Shown: piece after piece, positions 7,698 to 14,505 of the stretch
Numbering within the stretch: position 1 is the stretch's first letter
Layout of the letters: every line of letters begins with the position of its first letter
Virus record (IMG/VR): IMGVR_UViG_3300017636_000002
Span: 1 to 31,382 of that record
DNA: 31,382 nucleotides
Origin: a virus
Strand: one strand, 5' to 3'
Made by a program: the position numbers and the translations under genes
The notes under the pieces: generated by a model
The model's database searches: none
The model's input: only the letters and a program-made list of their open reading frames with translations
What the model was told of the DNA's origin: nothing

Positions 7698-8117
7698 TCA
7701 AGTCCCCGGCAGCCAGCTGGGTGCCGTGGCCGAGTAGGTCACCTTGGCCGTCACCGAGACGGTGATGGCCTCTTCGAGCGCCTCGCTGCGGCTGAAGTTG
7801 GTGATCGAGAAGTCCGCTTGCAGCCCCTGCCCGCTCGCGCCGTCGAGGATCTGCATCCCGATGGCTGAGTTGTTGAAGAAGGCGTTCTTGATCGCGGTGA
7901 ACCCGGCGTCGCCGGTGTCCCAGACCATCTCGAACTCGACGCTCGCCTCCTTGAGCGTGGCGACGGTCGCACGCCAGCCGCTGTTGGCGCGGGTGGTGAC
8001 GTCCGCCTCGCCGGCCTCGAGGTTGAGCGTCAGGTCCTTGACATTCTTGAGTTCCGTCCAGGTTGCTGCGCCGACCTTGTACTTGAGGACGGCCTCCATG
8101 CCGAGCTTGATTGCCAT
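7698..8117 (-). CDS. Major tail tube protein
   Basis: A protein of 139 residues starting at ATG 8117, with AAGGAG 7 bases upstream. It begins MAIKLGMEAVLKYKVG and carries a strand-rich pattern (LTLNLEAGEADVTTRANSGW at ~29-48, then EASVEFEMVWD at ~55-66) and a C-terminal SVTAKVTYSATAPSW. The ADVTTR-x-x-GW element and the length are typical of tail tube subunits of siphoviruses. Position fits: directly before the tail chaperone pair and after the tail terminator candidate. No membrane or catalytic motifs. This protein should form the stacked hexameric rings of the tail. Confidence 0.85.
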   Translation of the reverse strand: MAIKLGMEAVLKYKVGAATWTELKNVKDLTLNLEAGEADVTTRANSGWRATVATLKEASVEFEMVWDTGDAGFTAIKNAFFNNSAIGMQILDGASGQGLQADFSITNFSRSEALEEAITVSVTAKVTYSATAPSWLPGT

Positions 8118-8130
8118 CGCTGACTCCTTT

Positions 8131-8388
8131 TCACTCGGCGCTGTGGCCGACCACGTAGACCGTCTCGCCGCCCTTGCCCTTGACCAACAGGTCCGCCATG
8201 TTGACCCGCTCGAAGTAGTACTGCGTGCCCGGGGGGATCTCGATGGGGTCGGTCTTGCCGTCGGACAACTGCACATCCTGTGAGTTCTTGTGCGAGGCCG
8301 TGAGCGTGAACGTCGCCACGAGCTTCGTCGTTGACAGCGGCTTATCACCTACGTCGAGGTTCACCTTGAAGATGATGGCATTCCGCAC
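8131..8388 (-). CDS. Small phage protein of unknown function, head-tail region
   Basis: A protein of 85 residues starting at GTG 8388, chosen because GGAGG lies 7 bases upstream and overlaps the stop of the previous gene. It is beta-rich (FKVNLDVGDKPL, KLVATFTLTAS, GTQYYFERVNMADLLVKG) with no membrane segment or catalytic motif. It sits between a tail terminator-like gene and the tail tube gene. It could be a minor neck or tube-associated component. I do not recognise a family. Confidence 0.7.
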   Translation of the reverse strand: MRNAIIFKVNLDVGDKPLSTTKLVATFTLTASHKNSQDVQLSDGKTDPIEIPPGTQYYFERVNMADLLVKGKGGETVYVVGHSAE

Positions 8389-8391
8389 GTC

Positions 8392-8823
8392 CTACCTCCG
8401 CTCGCGGTACGTCACACTCAGAACACTCGTAAACACCCGGTGCTGCTCGAGCGCCTCACTCGACACCACCGGCTCGTTGTTGATCCCGACCCACGCCGCG
8501 TCGGGGAAGCCCTCCAGCCGCTGGAACCGCAGGTGATCCGCGATCGCCTCCACGATCGCGAGCAGTTCGTCGATCGCCGCGTCCACTCCTTCGGCAGGCA
8601 GCTTCTTCTGCACGCCCACATCCACGACGTACTCAACGGCCAGGCTGTCCCGCGTCACCGGCGACATCTGCACCGTCCGGGGAACCACCGAGACCCGCAG
8701 GTCCTTGAGGTCCTCCAGCGTGAAGGCGGGCTGGAACATCCGCACGGCCGTGAGCGGCTGCGAGAACGTGCCGGCGTTGATGTGCGCAGCGACGGCGTCG
8801 GCAATAGCAGAGATCGTGCTCAA
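8392..8823 (-). CDS. Tail terminator/neck-like protein
   Basis: A protein of 143 residues. The likely start is TTG at 8823, which overlaps the upstream stop as TTGA (8823-8820) and follows a G-rich stretch. The protein begins with a helix (ISAIADAVAAHINA), then strands around VRMFQPAFTLEDLKDLRVSVVPRT and VEYVVDVGVQKKL, a second helix (VDAAIDELLAIVEAIADHL) and a final strand (FTSVLSVTYRERR). This alpha-beta layout and length match tail terminator/tail completion proteins that cap the tail tube and join it to the head. Position two genes before the tail tube agrees. Family named by fold pattern only. Confidence 0.65.
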   Translation of the reverse strand: MSTISAIADAVAAHINAGTFSQPLTAVRMFQPAFTLEDLKDLRVSVVPRTVQMSPVTRDSLAVEYVVDVGVQKKLPAEGVDAAIDELLAIVEAIADHLRFQRLEGFPDAAWVGINNEPVVSSEALEQHRVFTSVLSVTYRERR

Positions 8824-9113
8824 GGCCCACCCCCAATGACAGGCGAGCCCATCGGTGGCACGGCCTGGCGTGGTGCGTTAGTGGTCAGCCCGTGGAGCTT
8901 CCCTTCGAGGAACCAGATCTTGCGTTCCATCTCGGCGTACTGCGCCCGGATGCTCCGGGCCTCGCCGATGAACTCGTCGAGCCGCTTCTCGACCTGCTGG
9001 AGCTTGGTGGTCACCACGCCCCACTGGATGGTCATCGCGCCCACCGCGAGCACGATCGTGACGACCACGCCGGCCCACCGAGCACTGCCGTTCTGTCCGT
9101 TGCCTTCTGCCAT
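8820..9113 (-). CDS. Membrane-anchored coiled-coil protein in the head-tail cluster
   Basis: A protein of 97 residues starting at ATG 9113; GGAG lies 7 bases upstream and overlaps the previous stop. Residues ~13-31 (WAGVVVTIVLAVGAMTIQW) form one membrane segment. Residues ~35-72 are a charged heptad-type helix (TKLQQVEKRLDEFIGEARSIRAQYAEMERKIWFLEGKL), and the tail is Pro/Gly-rich. A membrane protein is unexpected between head-closure and tail-terminator genes. It could be an i-spanin-like lysis protein, a superinfection exclusion protein or a DNA-injection helper. No lipoprotein partner overlaps it. The frame is convincing; the role is open. Confidence 0.7.
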   Translation of the reverse strand: MAEGNGQNGSARWAGVVVTIVLAVGAMTIQWGVVTTKLQQVEKRLDEFIGEARSIRAQYAEMERKIWFLEGKLHGLTTNAPRQAVPPMGSPVIGGGP

Positions 9114-9115
9114 CG

Positions 9116-9493
9116 TTACTCCGTTGCGATGTGCTTGGTGTGAATCCGAAGAACCCTGCGGTACGGGTCGCTGTACCGGAACGGCGGCTGGCCGCCCGGC
9201 GCATTGACCTCGAACACGAACACTGCCGTCCCAACCGTCTCTCGCACCTGATCACCCGCACGCGGGAGGATCGGGCCAGCGCCCAGATCGAGGTCTCCCG
9301 TTCGCACGAGGAAGTCACGCGACTCGACCCTATGAATCAGCCCCGCGTCGTCTGCCTGCTCGAACTCGGTCTTGCCGATGGTGGCCAGGACTTCCTTCTC
9401 GTCCATGCCACGCCGGTAGAGGACCGGGCGCGAGAGGTGCTGGTGACGCTGGGCATCCAGAAACGCCGCGCCGCGATCGAGCAGGTCGCCCAC
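9116..9493 (-). CDS. Head-tail joining/head closure-like protein
   Basis: A protein of 125 residues starting at GTG 9493, chosen for AAGGAG 5-6 bases upstream, which overlaps the stop of the preceding gene. It starts with a helix (LLDRGAAFLDAQRHQHL), followed by beta-rich segments including IHRVESRDFLVRTGDLDLGAGPILPRAGDQV and a C-terminal SDPYRRVLRIHTKHI strand pair. The G-DL-x(4-6)-P-x-x-GD-x-I/V layout resembles the small beta-barrel head-tail joining proteins. Position after portal, capsid and decoration genes fits head closure. No sequence-specific family motif is certain. Confidence 0.6.
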   Translation of the reverse strand: MGDLLDRGAAFLDAQRHQHLSRPVLYRRGMDEKEVLATIGKTEFEQADDAGLIHRVESRDFLVRTGDLDLGAGPILPRAGDQVRETVGTAVFVFEVNAPGGQPPFRYSDPYRRVLRIHTKHIATE

Positions 9494-9502
9494 AGGTGCT
9501 CC

Positions 9503-9976
9503 TTATTGCTGCAGGCGAACGCGAACGATGGTGTCGGCGTCGACGGTGGCCTTCACCGCCTTACCGATCAGCTTGTTCGCGCCGGCGGCCGCGTTCTTGG
9601 TGGCGTTCTGGGCGGCCGCATCCCAGTAGGTGAGCGTGCCCGCGGGGATGGCGCTCCCCGCGCCCACCGCCTTGTTGAAGTCGAACACGCCGGTGACGGC
9701 GAGCGATCCCAACTGGCCCGCCTTGATCGGTGCCTGCGTGACACCGATGAGATCGGCCTGCACCACCACCGCGCCGACGAGCACGTCGGCACCCGGGGTG
9801 TAGTCGATTGAGCCGCCTTCCTGAACGAACTTTGCTGGTCCTGAAGCCATTCCTGAACCTCCATCTGTTGGTGGGCCATCGGTGTCGATGCCCGATTGCT
9901 GATCGATGCCGCTTCCGAGTTCGCTGGGGAGCTCGCCGCCGAGCCCCCCAGCGCCTGTGCTTCCCTGCACGGGCAT
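9503..9976 (-). CDS. DUF2190-family capsid decoration (cement) protein
   Basis: Up to 157 residues. The segment from residue 43 on (MASGPAKFVQEGGSIDYTPG, then VVVQADLIGV, PIKAGQLGSLAVTGVFDF) is a full-length DUF2190 protein, a family found next to major capsid genes and regarded as capsid decoration. Two starts are supported. ATG 9976 follows GAGGTG and gives a Gly/Ser/Asp-rich 42-residue leader; ATG 9850 follows GGAGG at 9862-9858 with 7-base spacing and gives the canonical 115-residue form. The long form closes the gap to the capsid gene (4 bases). The leader looks flexible and could be surface exposed. Family call strong; start uncertain. Confidence 0.8.
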   Translation of the reverse strand: MPVQGSTGAGGLGGELPSELGSGIDQQSGIDTDGPPTDGGSGMASGPAKFVQEGGSIDYTPGADVLVGAVVVQADLIGVTQAPIKAGQLGSLAVTGVFDFNKAVGAGSAIPAGTLTYWDAAAQNATKNAAAGANKLIGKAVKATVDADTIVRVRLQQ

Positions 9977-9979
9977 GGC

Positions 9980-11923
9980 TTACACCTCGCCCTTGCTCTT
10001 CACGCCGCCACGCGGGTCCTGCAGGTTGACGCCGAAGTCGTGGTACCCACGCATCCGGATGCCGAGCATGTTGAAGTCCGCGTCGGAGGTCTCGACGGTC
10101 GGGGCTTCCTGGCCGTTGAGGAACGCCATCTCGATGACCGGCAGATCGCTGGGGTCGGCGAGCAGGTACCACGCCTTGGCCGAGTTGCCGGTGTAGAGCG
10201 CGTTGGAGAGGTAGCGGCTGACCTCGATGCGGAACTTGCCCTGGTGCGGGTTGGCGACGGGGAACTTGGTGTTCGCGGTCGTGTCCCGGAGCTCGACGCT
10301 CTTGTAGAGCTGCGTGCCCATCGCCGAGAGCGCCGTCGGCACCAGCATGATCGCGGGCATCACGCCCGTCGGTTTGCCGTCGGAGTCCACGAGGTCCATG
10401 AAGGCGACCTCGCCCTTGGTGAGGCCGTCGATGCCGAGGGCGGTGTCTGCGCCTGAGACGAAGTTCTTGTTGCCGACGCTGAAGAACGCGGCGTTGTTCA
10501 TGAACGCCGTCCAGAAGACGTCGTTGATCTTCAGGCCCGAGCCACGGCCGAGCTTGCGGGGCACCGTGGTGATCGCGCCGAGGTCATCGTTGATGATGTC
10601 GCGGCGATCGATCGAGAGCATCAGGCCGTAGGTGTCGGCCTTGTTGGTGTAGGTTTCCTCGCCGAGCGTGCCCTGCTTGAGCTCGCCGCCGGGGGCGACC
10701 TGCTCGTACTGGTCCTTGCCGACCAGGCGGTAGCTGGTGACGGTCTTGAAGTCGCTCACGTTGCGGACGGCGCAAATGCTCCGCCACACGCGCTCGACGC
10801 TGAAGAAGCCCTCGAGCAGGAACTTGTTGGCGACGTTGGAAAGGATGCCGCCCACGTCGATGGTGGTCATGCCCGCCTCGATGCCGCGTCCGAACGCGGC
10901 TTCAAGCACGCGGCGGCTGTCGCGGAAGGTGCGGCCCGTGTAGCCGTTGGCGATCGCGGCCTCGAAGAGGAGTTCCTGCAGGCCCAGCCCGCCCTGGAAC
11001 CGCTTGGCGGCGATCTCGATTGCCTGCGTGGAGCAGACCTTCTCGATGCCTTCGAGCTTGGCGCTCTGGAAGCACGCGGCCTCCAGCACTTCGCTGGTGA
11101 CGCTGTTGTCCGGAGCGTGAATGGCCGGGGCCTTGGGGCGGCTGGCGCGGAGGACTTCGAGTTCGGTGCGCGTGGCATCCCAGTTGTCGCGGATGGCCTG
11201 GGCCTCGATCTCGCTGTGCTTGCCGCCGCAGACCTTGCGAACGGCCGCGATACGGGCAGTCTCAGCAAGGGCTGCAGCGCGGACCTGCTCAGGCGTCTGC
11301 TCGGTGGCGATGATCGGGGACGGGGTGGGATTGGAAGTCGTGGGATCGTCGGCCATGACGCTGGGCTCCTTGTTCTGACGCGCGGCGATGCTCGCGCTGG
11401 TGCGGCCGTCTGCGCCGAGATCCACGAAACTGATCTCGCCGAGCGTGGCCTTGCGGACGACGTTGACCGGGCCGGTGAGTTCCTGGCCGTTGACCGTCGC
11501 CTTCTGGTTGTCCTTGATGAACTCGAACTCCTCGACGCTCGCGCCGACGGAGGCCTGCCAGGGGAAGCCGTTCCGCGAGGACGCGACGACTTCTTTGGCG
11601 GCGCTCGTGTCACGGGAGATCACGCCCGTCGCCACGAGCTGCCCGGCCTCGACGCGGATCGAATCGGTGTGGCCGACGCCCGAGAGCGGGTCGTGCCCGA
11701 AGCGGATGGGGCGTGCCTGTGACGGCACCGCCAAGCCCGCGAGATCGATCACCACCGGGTGCCGCCAACCCGCGACGCGCATCGCGCCGCCGGTGTACGC
11801 GACCATCTTGAAGCGTGGCAGCGGAGCGCTCTGGCCGTCGGCAGCGGCGGCGACGGTGATGTCGGCGGTTGCAGTGAGCGTGAGGGCTGGGATCGTCTTG
11901 GTCTTGTCAGCGGTGACTGGCAC
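9980..11923 (-). CDS. Prohead protease-major capsid protein fusion
   Basis: About 647 residues from GTG 11923, supported by AGGAG at 11935-11931 with 7-base spacing; ATG 11938 is the alternative. The N-terminal ~180 residues are a prohead protease: RPIRFGHDP with His77 and FPWQASVGAS with Ser125 are the catalytic pair of the HK97-type protease fold. A Pro/Thr/Ala linker and helical scaffold-like part follow (~190-290). The HK97-fold capsid domain runs from ~300 to the end, with a long DNA-independent N-arm region and a C-terminal RGYHDFGVNLQDPRGGV. It overlaps the end of the portal gene by 17 bases. Protease and capsid are usually separate genes; here they are one frame, with an internal start at 11356 (see separate entry). 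Confidence 0.88.
   Translation of the reverse strand: MPVTADKTKTIPALTLTATADITVAAAADGQSAPLPRFKMVAYTGGAMRVAGWRHPVVIDLAGLAVPSQARPIRFGHDPLSGVGHTDSIRVEAGQLVATGVISRDTSAAKEVVASSRNGFPWQASVGASVEEFEFIKDNQKATVNGQELTGPVNVVRKATLGEISFVDLGADGRTSASIAARQNKEPSVMADDPTTSNPTPSPIIATEQTPEQVRAAALAETARIAAVRKVCGGKHSEIEAQAIRDNWDATRTELEVLRASRPKAPAIHAPDNSVTSEVLEAACFQSAKLEGIEKVCSTQAIEIAAKRFQGGLGLQELLFEAAIANGYTGRTFRDSRRVLEAAFGRGIEAGMTTIDVGGILSNVANKFLLEGFFSVERVWRSICAVRNVSDFKTVTSYRLVGKDQYEQVAPGGELKQGTLGEETYTNKADTYGLMLSIDRRDIINDDLGAITTVPRKLGRGSGLKINDVFWTAFMNNAAFFSVGNKNFVSGADTALGIDGLTKGEVAFMDLVDSDGKPTGVMPAIMLVPTALSAMGTQLYKSVELRDTTANTKFPVANPHQGKFRIEVSRYLSNALYTGNSAKAWYLLADPSDLPVIEMAFLNGQEAPTVETSDADFNMLGIRMRGYHDFGVNLQDPRGGVKSKGEV
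11354..11371 (-). promoter_or_regulatory. Internal translation start for free capsid protein
   Basis: Inside the protease-capsid frame, AAGGAG (11371-11366) stands 9 bases before an in-frame ATG (11356-11354). The ATG falls exactly at the start of the linker/scaffold part (MADDPTTSNPTPS). Initiation here would yield 458 residues of scaffold plus capsid without protease. Confidence 0.6.
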
Positions 11924-13475
11924 TGGCGGTCTCCTCATCTACTTGGTCTGCGGGATCGGGGTCCTCTGGGGGCGCATTCGCGGCCGGCGCAGCGGTCTGC
12001 GCCTTTGCCGGTGCTAGGCCGAGTTCGTTCATGAGCGTGAGCTCTTTGGCACGCTGGCGGAGCTCCTGCTCCCAGTCGCGGCCTTGCCGGGCGAACTCCG
12101 CGGCGAGCGTGGTCGTGTGGTTGGCCAGTCGGGTGGCCTGGGCGTTCGCTTCTTTGGCGGGATCAACATGCTCGACGCCATCCCAGAACCACGCATGCTC
12201 GGGCAAGGTGGCGGCGATGGTCCGCAGGGATTGCGGGAGCAGCCCTTCGACAAGCACGGCCTCGTTGAGCCACGCCTTCAGGATGCGATCGAGCACGGCG
12301 AGCTGCAAGTGGTGCTGCTCGACGCGGATGCTCTTGTAGTACACCTGGTGGTCGAGGCGACCGCTGGCGTAGTTGTACCCCGAGGAGTTGCCAGCCGCGA
12401 CGTTGAACGGCATGTTCAAGCACCGTGCGATCTCGTTGAGGATTTCGCGTTTGAACTCTCCGAACGTAGTCGTCGGCTGCTCGGCATGGACCTGGCCGAG
12501 CTTCCAGCCGCCCGGAAGGACGGTCGCCAGACGCTGCTCGAGTTCGACCTCGTCCATCGGCTCCAGCGGATCGGCCTCACCGTTGGCGGGGCTGTCGGTG
12601 TAGATGACGGCGGCGAAGTTGGCGGCGGTCTCGGCGGCCGCGATGGTCGCCAGTGTGTACCGGCGGAGCTGCGCAAACAGCGGGAGCGCCGGCGTGATGT
12701 CGGGGATGCCGCGGAGTTGGCCGGGCCGATCCGGGCGGAAGTAGTGCACGACCGACGAGGCGGGGAACGTGTCGTAGGCCGTGAGGTCGTCGATGGGCGT
12801 GCGGAACACGCCGCTGTCACCGGGGTGCCGCTTGAGCACGCGGTAGGCGGAGGGGTTGCCCCACTGATCCAGAGCAATGCCGTCGATCTCGTCGTTGCGC
12901 CCGCGGCGCAGCAAGGGCGTGCAGACCTGGTCCGCTTCGATGAGCTTGAGATCAAGCGATACGGGCGAGCCCGCTGACGCGATGCCGGGGTTGTTGATCA
13001 GGAGCGCGAACGCCTCGCCGCTCTCTGCCCGGGCCAGTCGCATGGTGCGGAGCTTTCCGGGGAGGTCAACGGCCCGCGACCACTGCTCAAACGCATCCTC
13101 GATGCGAGCATTCGCGTCGGCGTCGTCAGTGAGCATCTGCAGCCGGGGACCGGTGCCGATGGTGTCATTGGCGAGCGTGAGGACGATGCCCTTGGCGTAG
13201 GAGTTGTTGGCGACCTCGTATCGGGCGCGGTTGCGGAGGACGCGACGGACCTCGGGGTTGATCGCGGCGTTGGGCGAGAGACCGTCCGCGTTCGCCCAGT
13301 GCTTGCGGTTCTCCGGGGTGGTCTTGGCCGAGTCGAACTTGGCAACGACCAAACGGCGGCCGCCGCGCGACCCGCGTCCTTGCGAGTCTCGCGACGCCGC
13401 CTGGGCGGGAGAGGCGGCCTGCATCCCGCGAAGCGGGGTGACACGGCTCATGATGTTGGCGAGGGCTTTCAGCAT
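11907..13475 (-). CDS. Portal protein, lambda family
   Basis: A protein of 522 residues starting at ATG 13475. It has an Arg/Gly-rich N-terminus, then an RARYEVANNSYAKGIVLTLANDTIGTGP segment (~82-110) and VVHYFRPDRPGQLRGIPDITPAL (~240-262), both hallmarks of lambda gpB-type portals, followed by PFNVAAGNSSGYNYASGR near ~370 and a C-terminal helical part with an Ala/Pro/Asp-rich tail. The dodecameric portal is the DNA entry channel and the site where terminase and then neck proteins dock. It is followed at once by the protease-capsid gene and preceded by a small conserved gene, as in many HK97-like phages. No strong Shine-Dalgarno sequence is visible. Confidence 0.93.
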   Translation of the reverse strand: MLKALANIMSRVTPLRGMQAASPAQAASRDSQGRGSRGGRRLVVAKFDSAKTTPENRKHWANADGLSPNAAINPEVRRVLRNRARYEVANNSYAKGIVLTLANDTIGTGPRLQMLTDDADANARIEDAFEQWSRAVDLPGKLRTMRLARAESGEAFALLINNPGIASAGSPVSLDLKLIEADQVCTPLLRRGRNDEIDGIALDQWGNPSAYRVLKRHPGDSGVFRTPIDDLTAYDTFPASSVVHYFRPDRPGQLRGIPDITPALPLFAQLRRYTLATIAAAETAANFAAVIYTDSPANGEADPLEPMDEVELEQRLATVLPGGWKLGQVHAEQPTTTFGEFKREILNEIARCLNMPFNVAAGNSSGYNYASGRLDHQVYYKSIRVEQHHLQLAVLDRILKAWLNEAVLVEGLLPQSLRTIAATLPEHAWFWDGVEHVDPAKEANAQATRLANHTTTLAAEFARQGRDWEQELRQRAKELTLMNELGLAPAKAQTAAPAANAPPEDPDPADQVDEETASASHR

Positions 13476-13490
13476 GGGTGTGGGATCGGG

Positions 13491-13724
13491 TCAGACAGAA
13501 CCGGGGGGGACGATCTTGGCGAACTTGATGCCGAGGCCGGGCTTCCTCGCGGCGTCCTTGGACGCGAGGTAGCGGTCGGCCTCGATCTGGTCCTTCAGCG
13601 GGTGCTGCTCGACGGACTGGCCGTCGACGGACGCCTTGGCGGGCTGCGACGCGGCGTCGCGTAGGCCCTGGTCAAGATCGCCGGGGTTGGGAGTGGGGTC
13701 GGGCACACCCATACCCCTCTGCAT
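13491..13724 (-). CDS. Small conserved phage protein beside the portal gene
   Basis: A protein of 77 residues from ATG 13724, or 73 from ATG 13712; neither has a well spaced Shine-Dalgarno sequence (AGAGGGG directly precedes 13712). It reads GDLDQGLRDAASQPAKASVDGQSVEQHPLKDQIEADRYLASKDAARKPGLGIKFAKIVPPGSV in spirit: a short helix, a VDGQSVEQH turn, a second helix (LKDQIEADRYLAS) and a basic C-terminus. Small proteins of this pattern are commonly found directly upstream of lambda-type portal genes, where gpW-like connectors also lie. Role unknown; a connector or packaging accessory is plausible. Confidence 0.65.
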   Translation of the reverse strand: MQRGMGVPDPTPNPGDLDQGLRDAASQPAKASVDGQSVEQHPLKDQIEADRYLASKDAARKPGLGIKFAKIVPPGSV

Positions 13725-13899
13725 CTGACCGGCATTCGTCGCGCGAGTGGTTCGAATCGCTGCCAGTTGGGCTACCGGTAGAACCTGTGGATGGCCGATT
13801 CACGATCCCGGAGCCATTGCGTTCCCCTCAAGGGGTTAATGGCCAATAACGTGTATTTTCCTTGATTTATACGACTGATAGTCGATACTATTACACACT
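13725..13899 (+). promoter_or_regulatory. Divergent intergenic region between portal block and AbiE pair
   Basis: This 175-base gap is far more AT-rich at its right end than the surrounding genes. It holds a 10-base palindrome CTACCGGTAG (13772-13781). It also holds a composite hairpin with outer arms GCCATT (13813-13818) and AATGGC (13838-13843) and an inner CCCC-TCAA-GGGG (13824-13835), and the AbiEi promoter listed separately. The minus-strand gene at 13724 must also find its promoter or read-through here. Confidence 0.6.
13862..13891 (+). promoter_or_regulatory. AbiEi promoter with candidate operator
   Basis: TTGATT (13862-13867) is a -35-like box and TACTAT (13886-13891) a -10-like box with 18-base spacing. 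Between them lies the inverted repeat CGACT-GAT-AGTCG (13872-13884). Transcription from this -10 would start at about 13898-13900, that is, at the AbiEi ATG, and no Shine-Dalgarno sequence is present, so the mRNA would be leaderless or nearly so. AbiEi antitoxins studied in streptococci repress their own promoter by binding inverted repeats, which makes this repeat a natural operator. Confidence 0.55.
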
Positions 13900-14505
13900 A
13901 TGTCCACCAAGGGTCCAACCGATCTCGCGCTCACCCTGGCCACCCGCCTCGGCGTGCTCAGGGTGCGCGACGCGACGGCCCACGGCATTCACCCGGAGGT
14001 CCTGCGCCGGCTGGTGGCCGCGGGGAAAATGGTCAAGACCGGGCGGGGGATGTATGCGGTGGCGGCGACCGATGCGTCCGAGCACGTCAGTCTGGCACAC
14101 GCGGCGGCGAGGGTTCCCCACGGCGTAGTCTGCCTGCTCTCGGCGCTGGCCTACCACGGGATCGGTACCCAGATGCCGCACGAGGTCTGGATGATGATCG
14201 ATCGGCGGGCGCACAAGCCCAAGGTCGACCAACCGCCGATGCGATTCGTCCTGGCGTCGGGTGCGACCCTCAAGGACGGTATCCATAAAGTCACGATCGA
14301 CGGACGTGCTGTGCGGGTATTCGATCTCGCAAAGACCGTCGTCGACTGCTTCAGGTATCGACGGCACGTCGGCCTCGAGGTCGCGCTCGAGGCGCTGCGA
14401 GAATCGCTCCGCGGCCGACGGTGCAAGCCCGCCGACATCGATCGGTACGCCACGCTCTGCGGTGTGTCGACGGTCGTCCGCCCATACCTGGAGGCGATGG
14501 CATGA
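13900..14505 (+). CDS. abiEi: AbiEi antitoxin/transcriptional repressor
   Basis: A protein of 201 residues. The N-terminus is a winged-helix domain with the AbiEi signature: RLGVLRVRDATAHGIHPEVLRRLVAAGKMVKTGRGMYAV at ~16-54. The C-terminal part (VSLAHAAARVPHGVVCLLSALAYHGI at ~63-88, later VRVFDLAKTVVDCFRYRRHVGLEVALEALRE) is the usual antitoxin domain. It should neutralise AbiEii without direct binding and repress its own promoter. The stop overlaps the AbiEii start as ATGA, so the pair is coupled. It is transcribed against the surrounding phage genes and lies between zinc-ribbon/terminase and portal blocks, marking it as an added accessory module (moron). Confidence 0.9.
   Translation: MSTKGPTDLALTLATRLGVLRVRDATAHGIHPEVLRRLVAAGKMVKTGRGMYAVAATDASEHVSLAHAAARVPHGVVCLLSALAYHGIGTQMPHEVWMMIDRRAHKPKVDQPPMRFVLASGATLKDGIHKVTIDGRAVRVFDLAKTVVDCFRYRRHVGLEVALEALRESLRGRRCKPADIDRYATLCGVSTVVRPYLEAMA

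Noticed and set aside
13749-13785. tRNA-like T-arm (GGTTCGAATC) that could mark an attachment site or tRNA remnant
   Set aside because: The flanking bases do not form a 5-base T stem or an acceptor stem, and no integrase is in the window.
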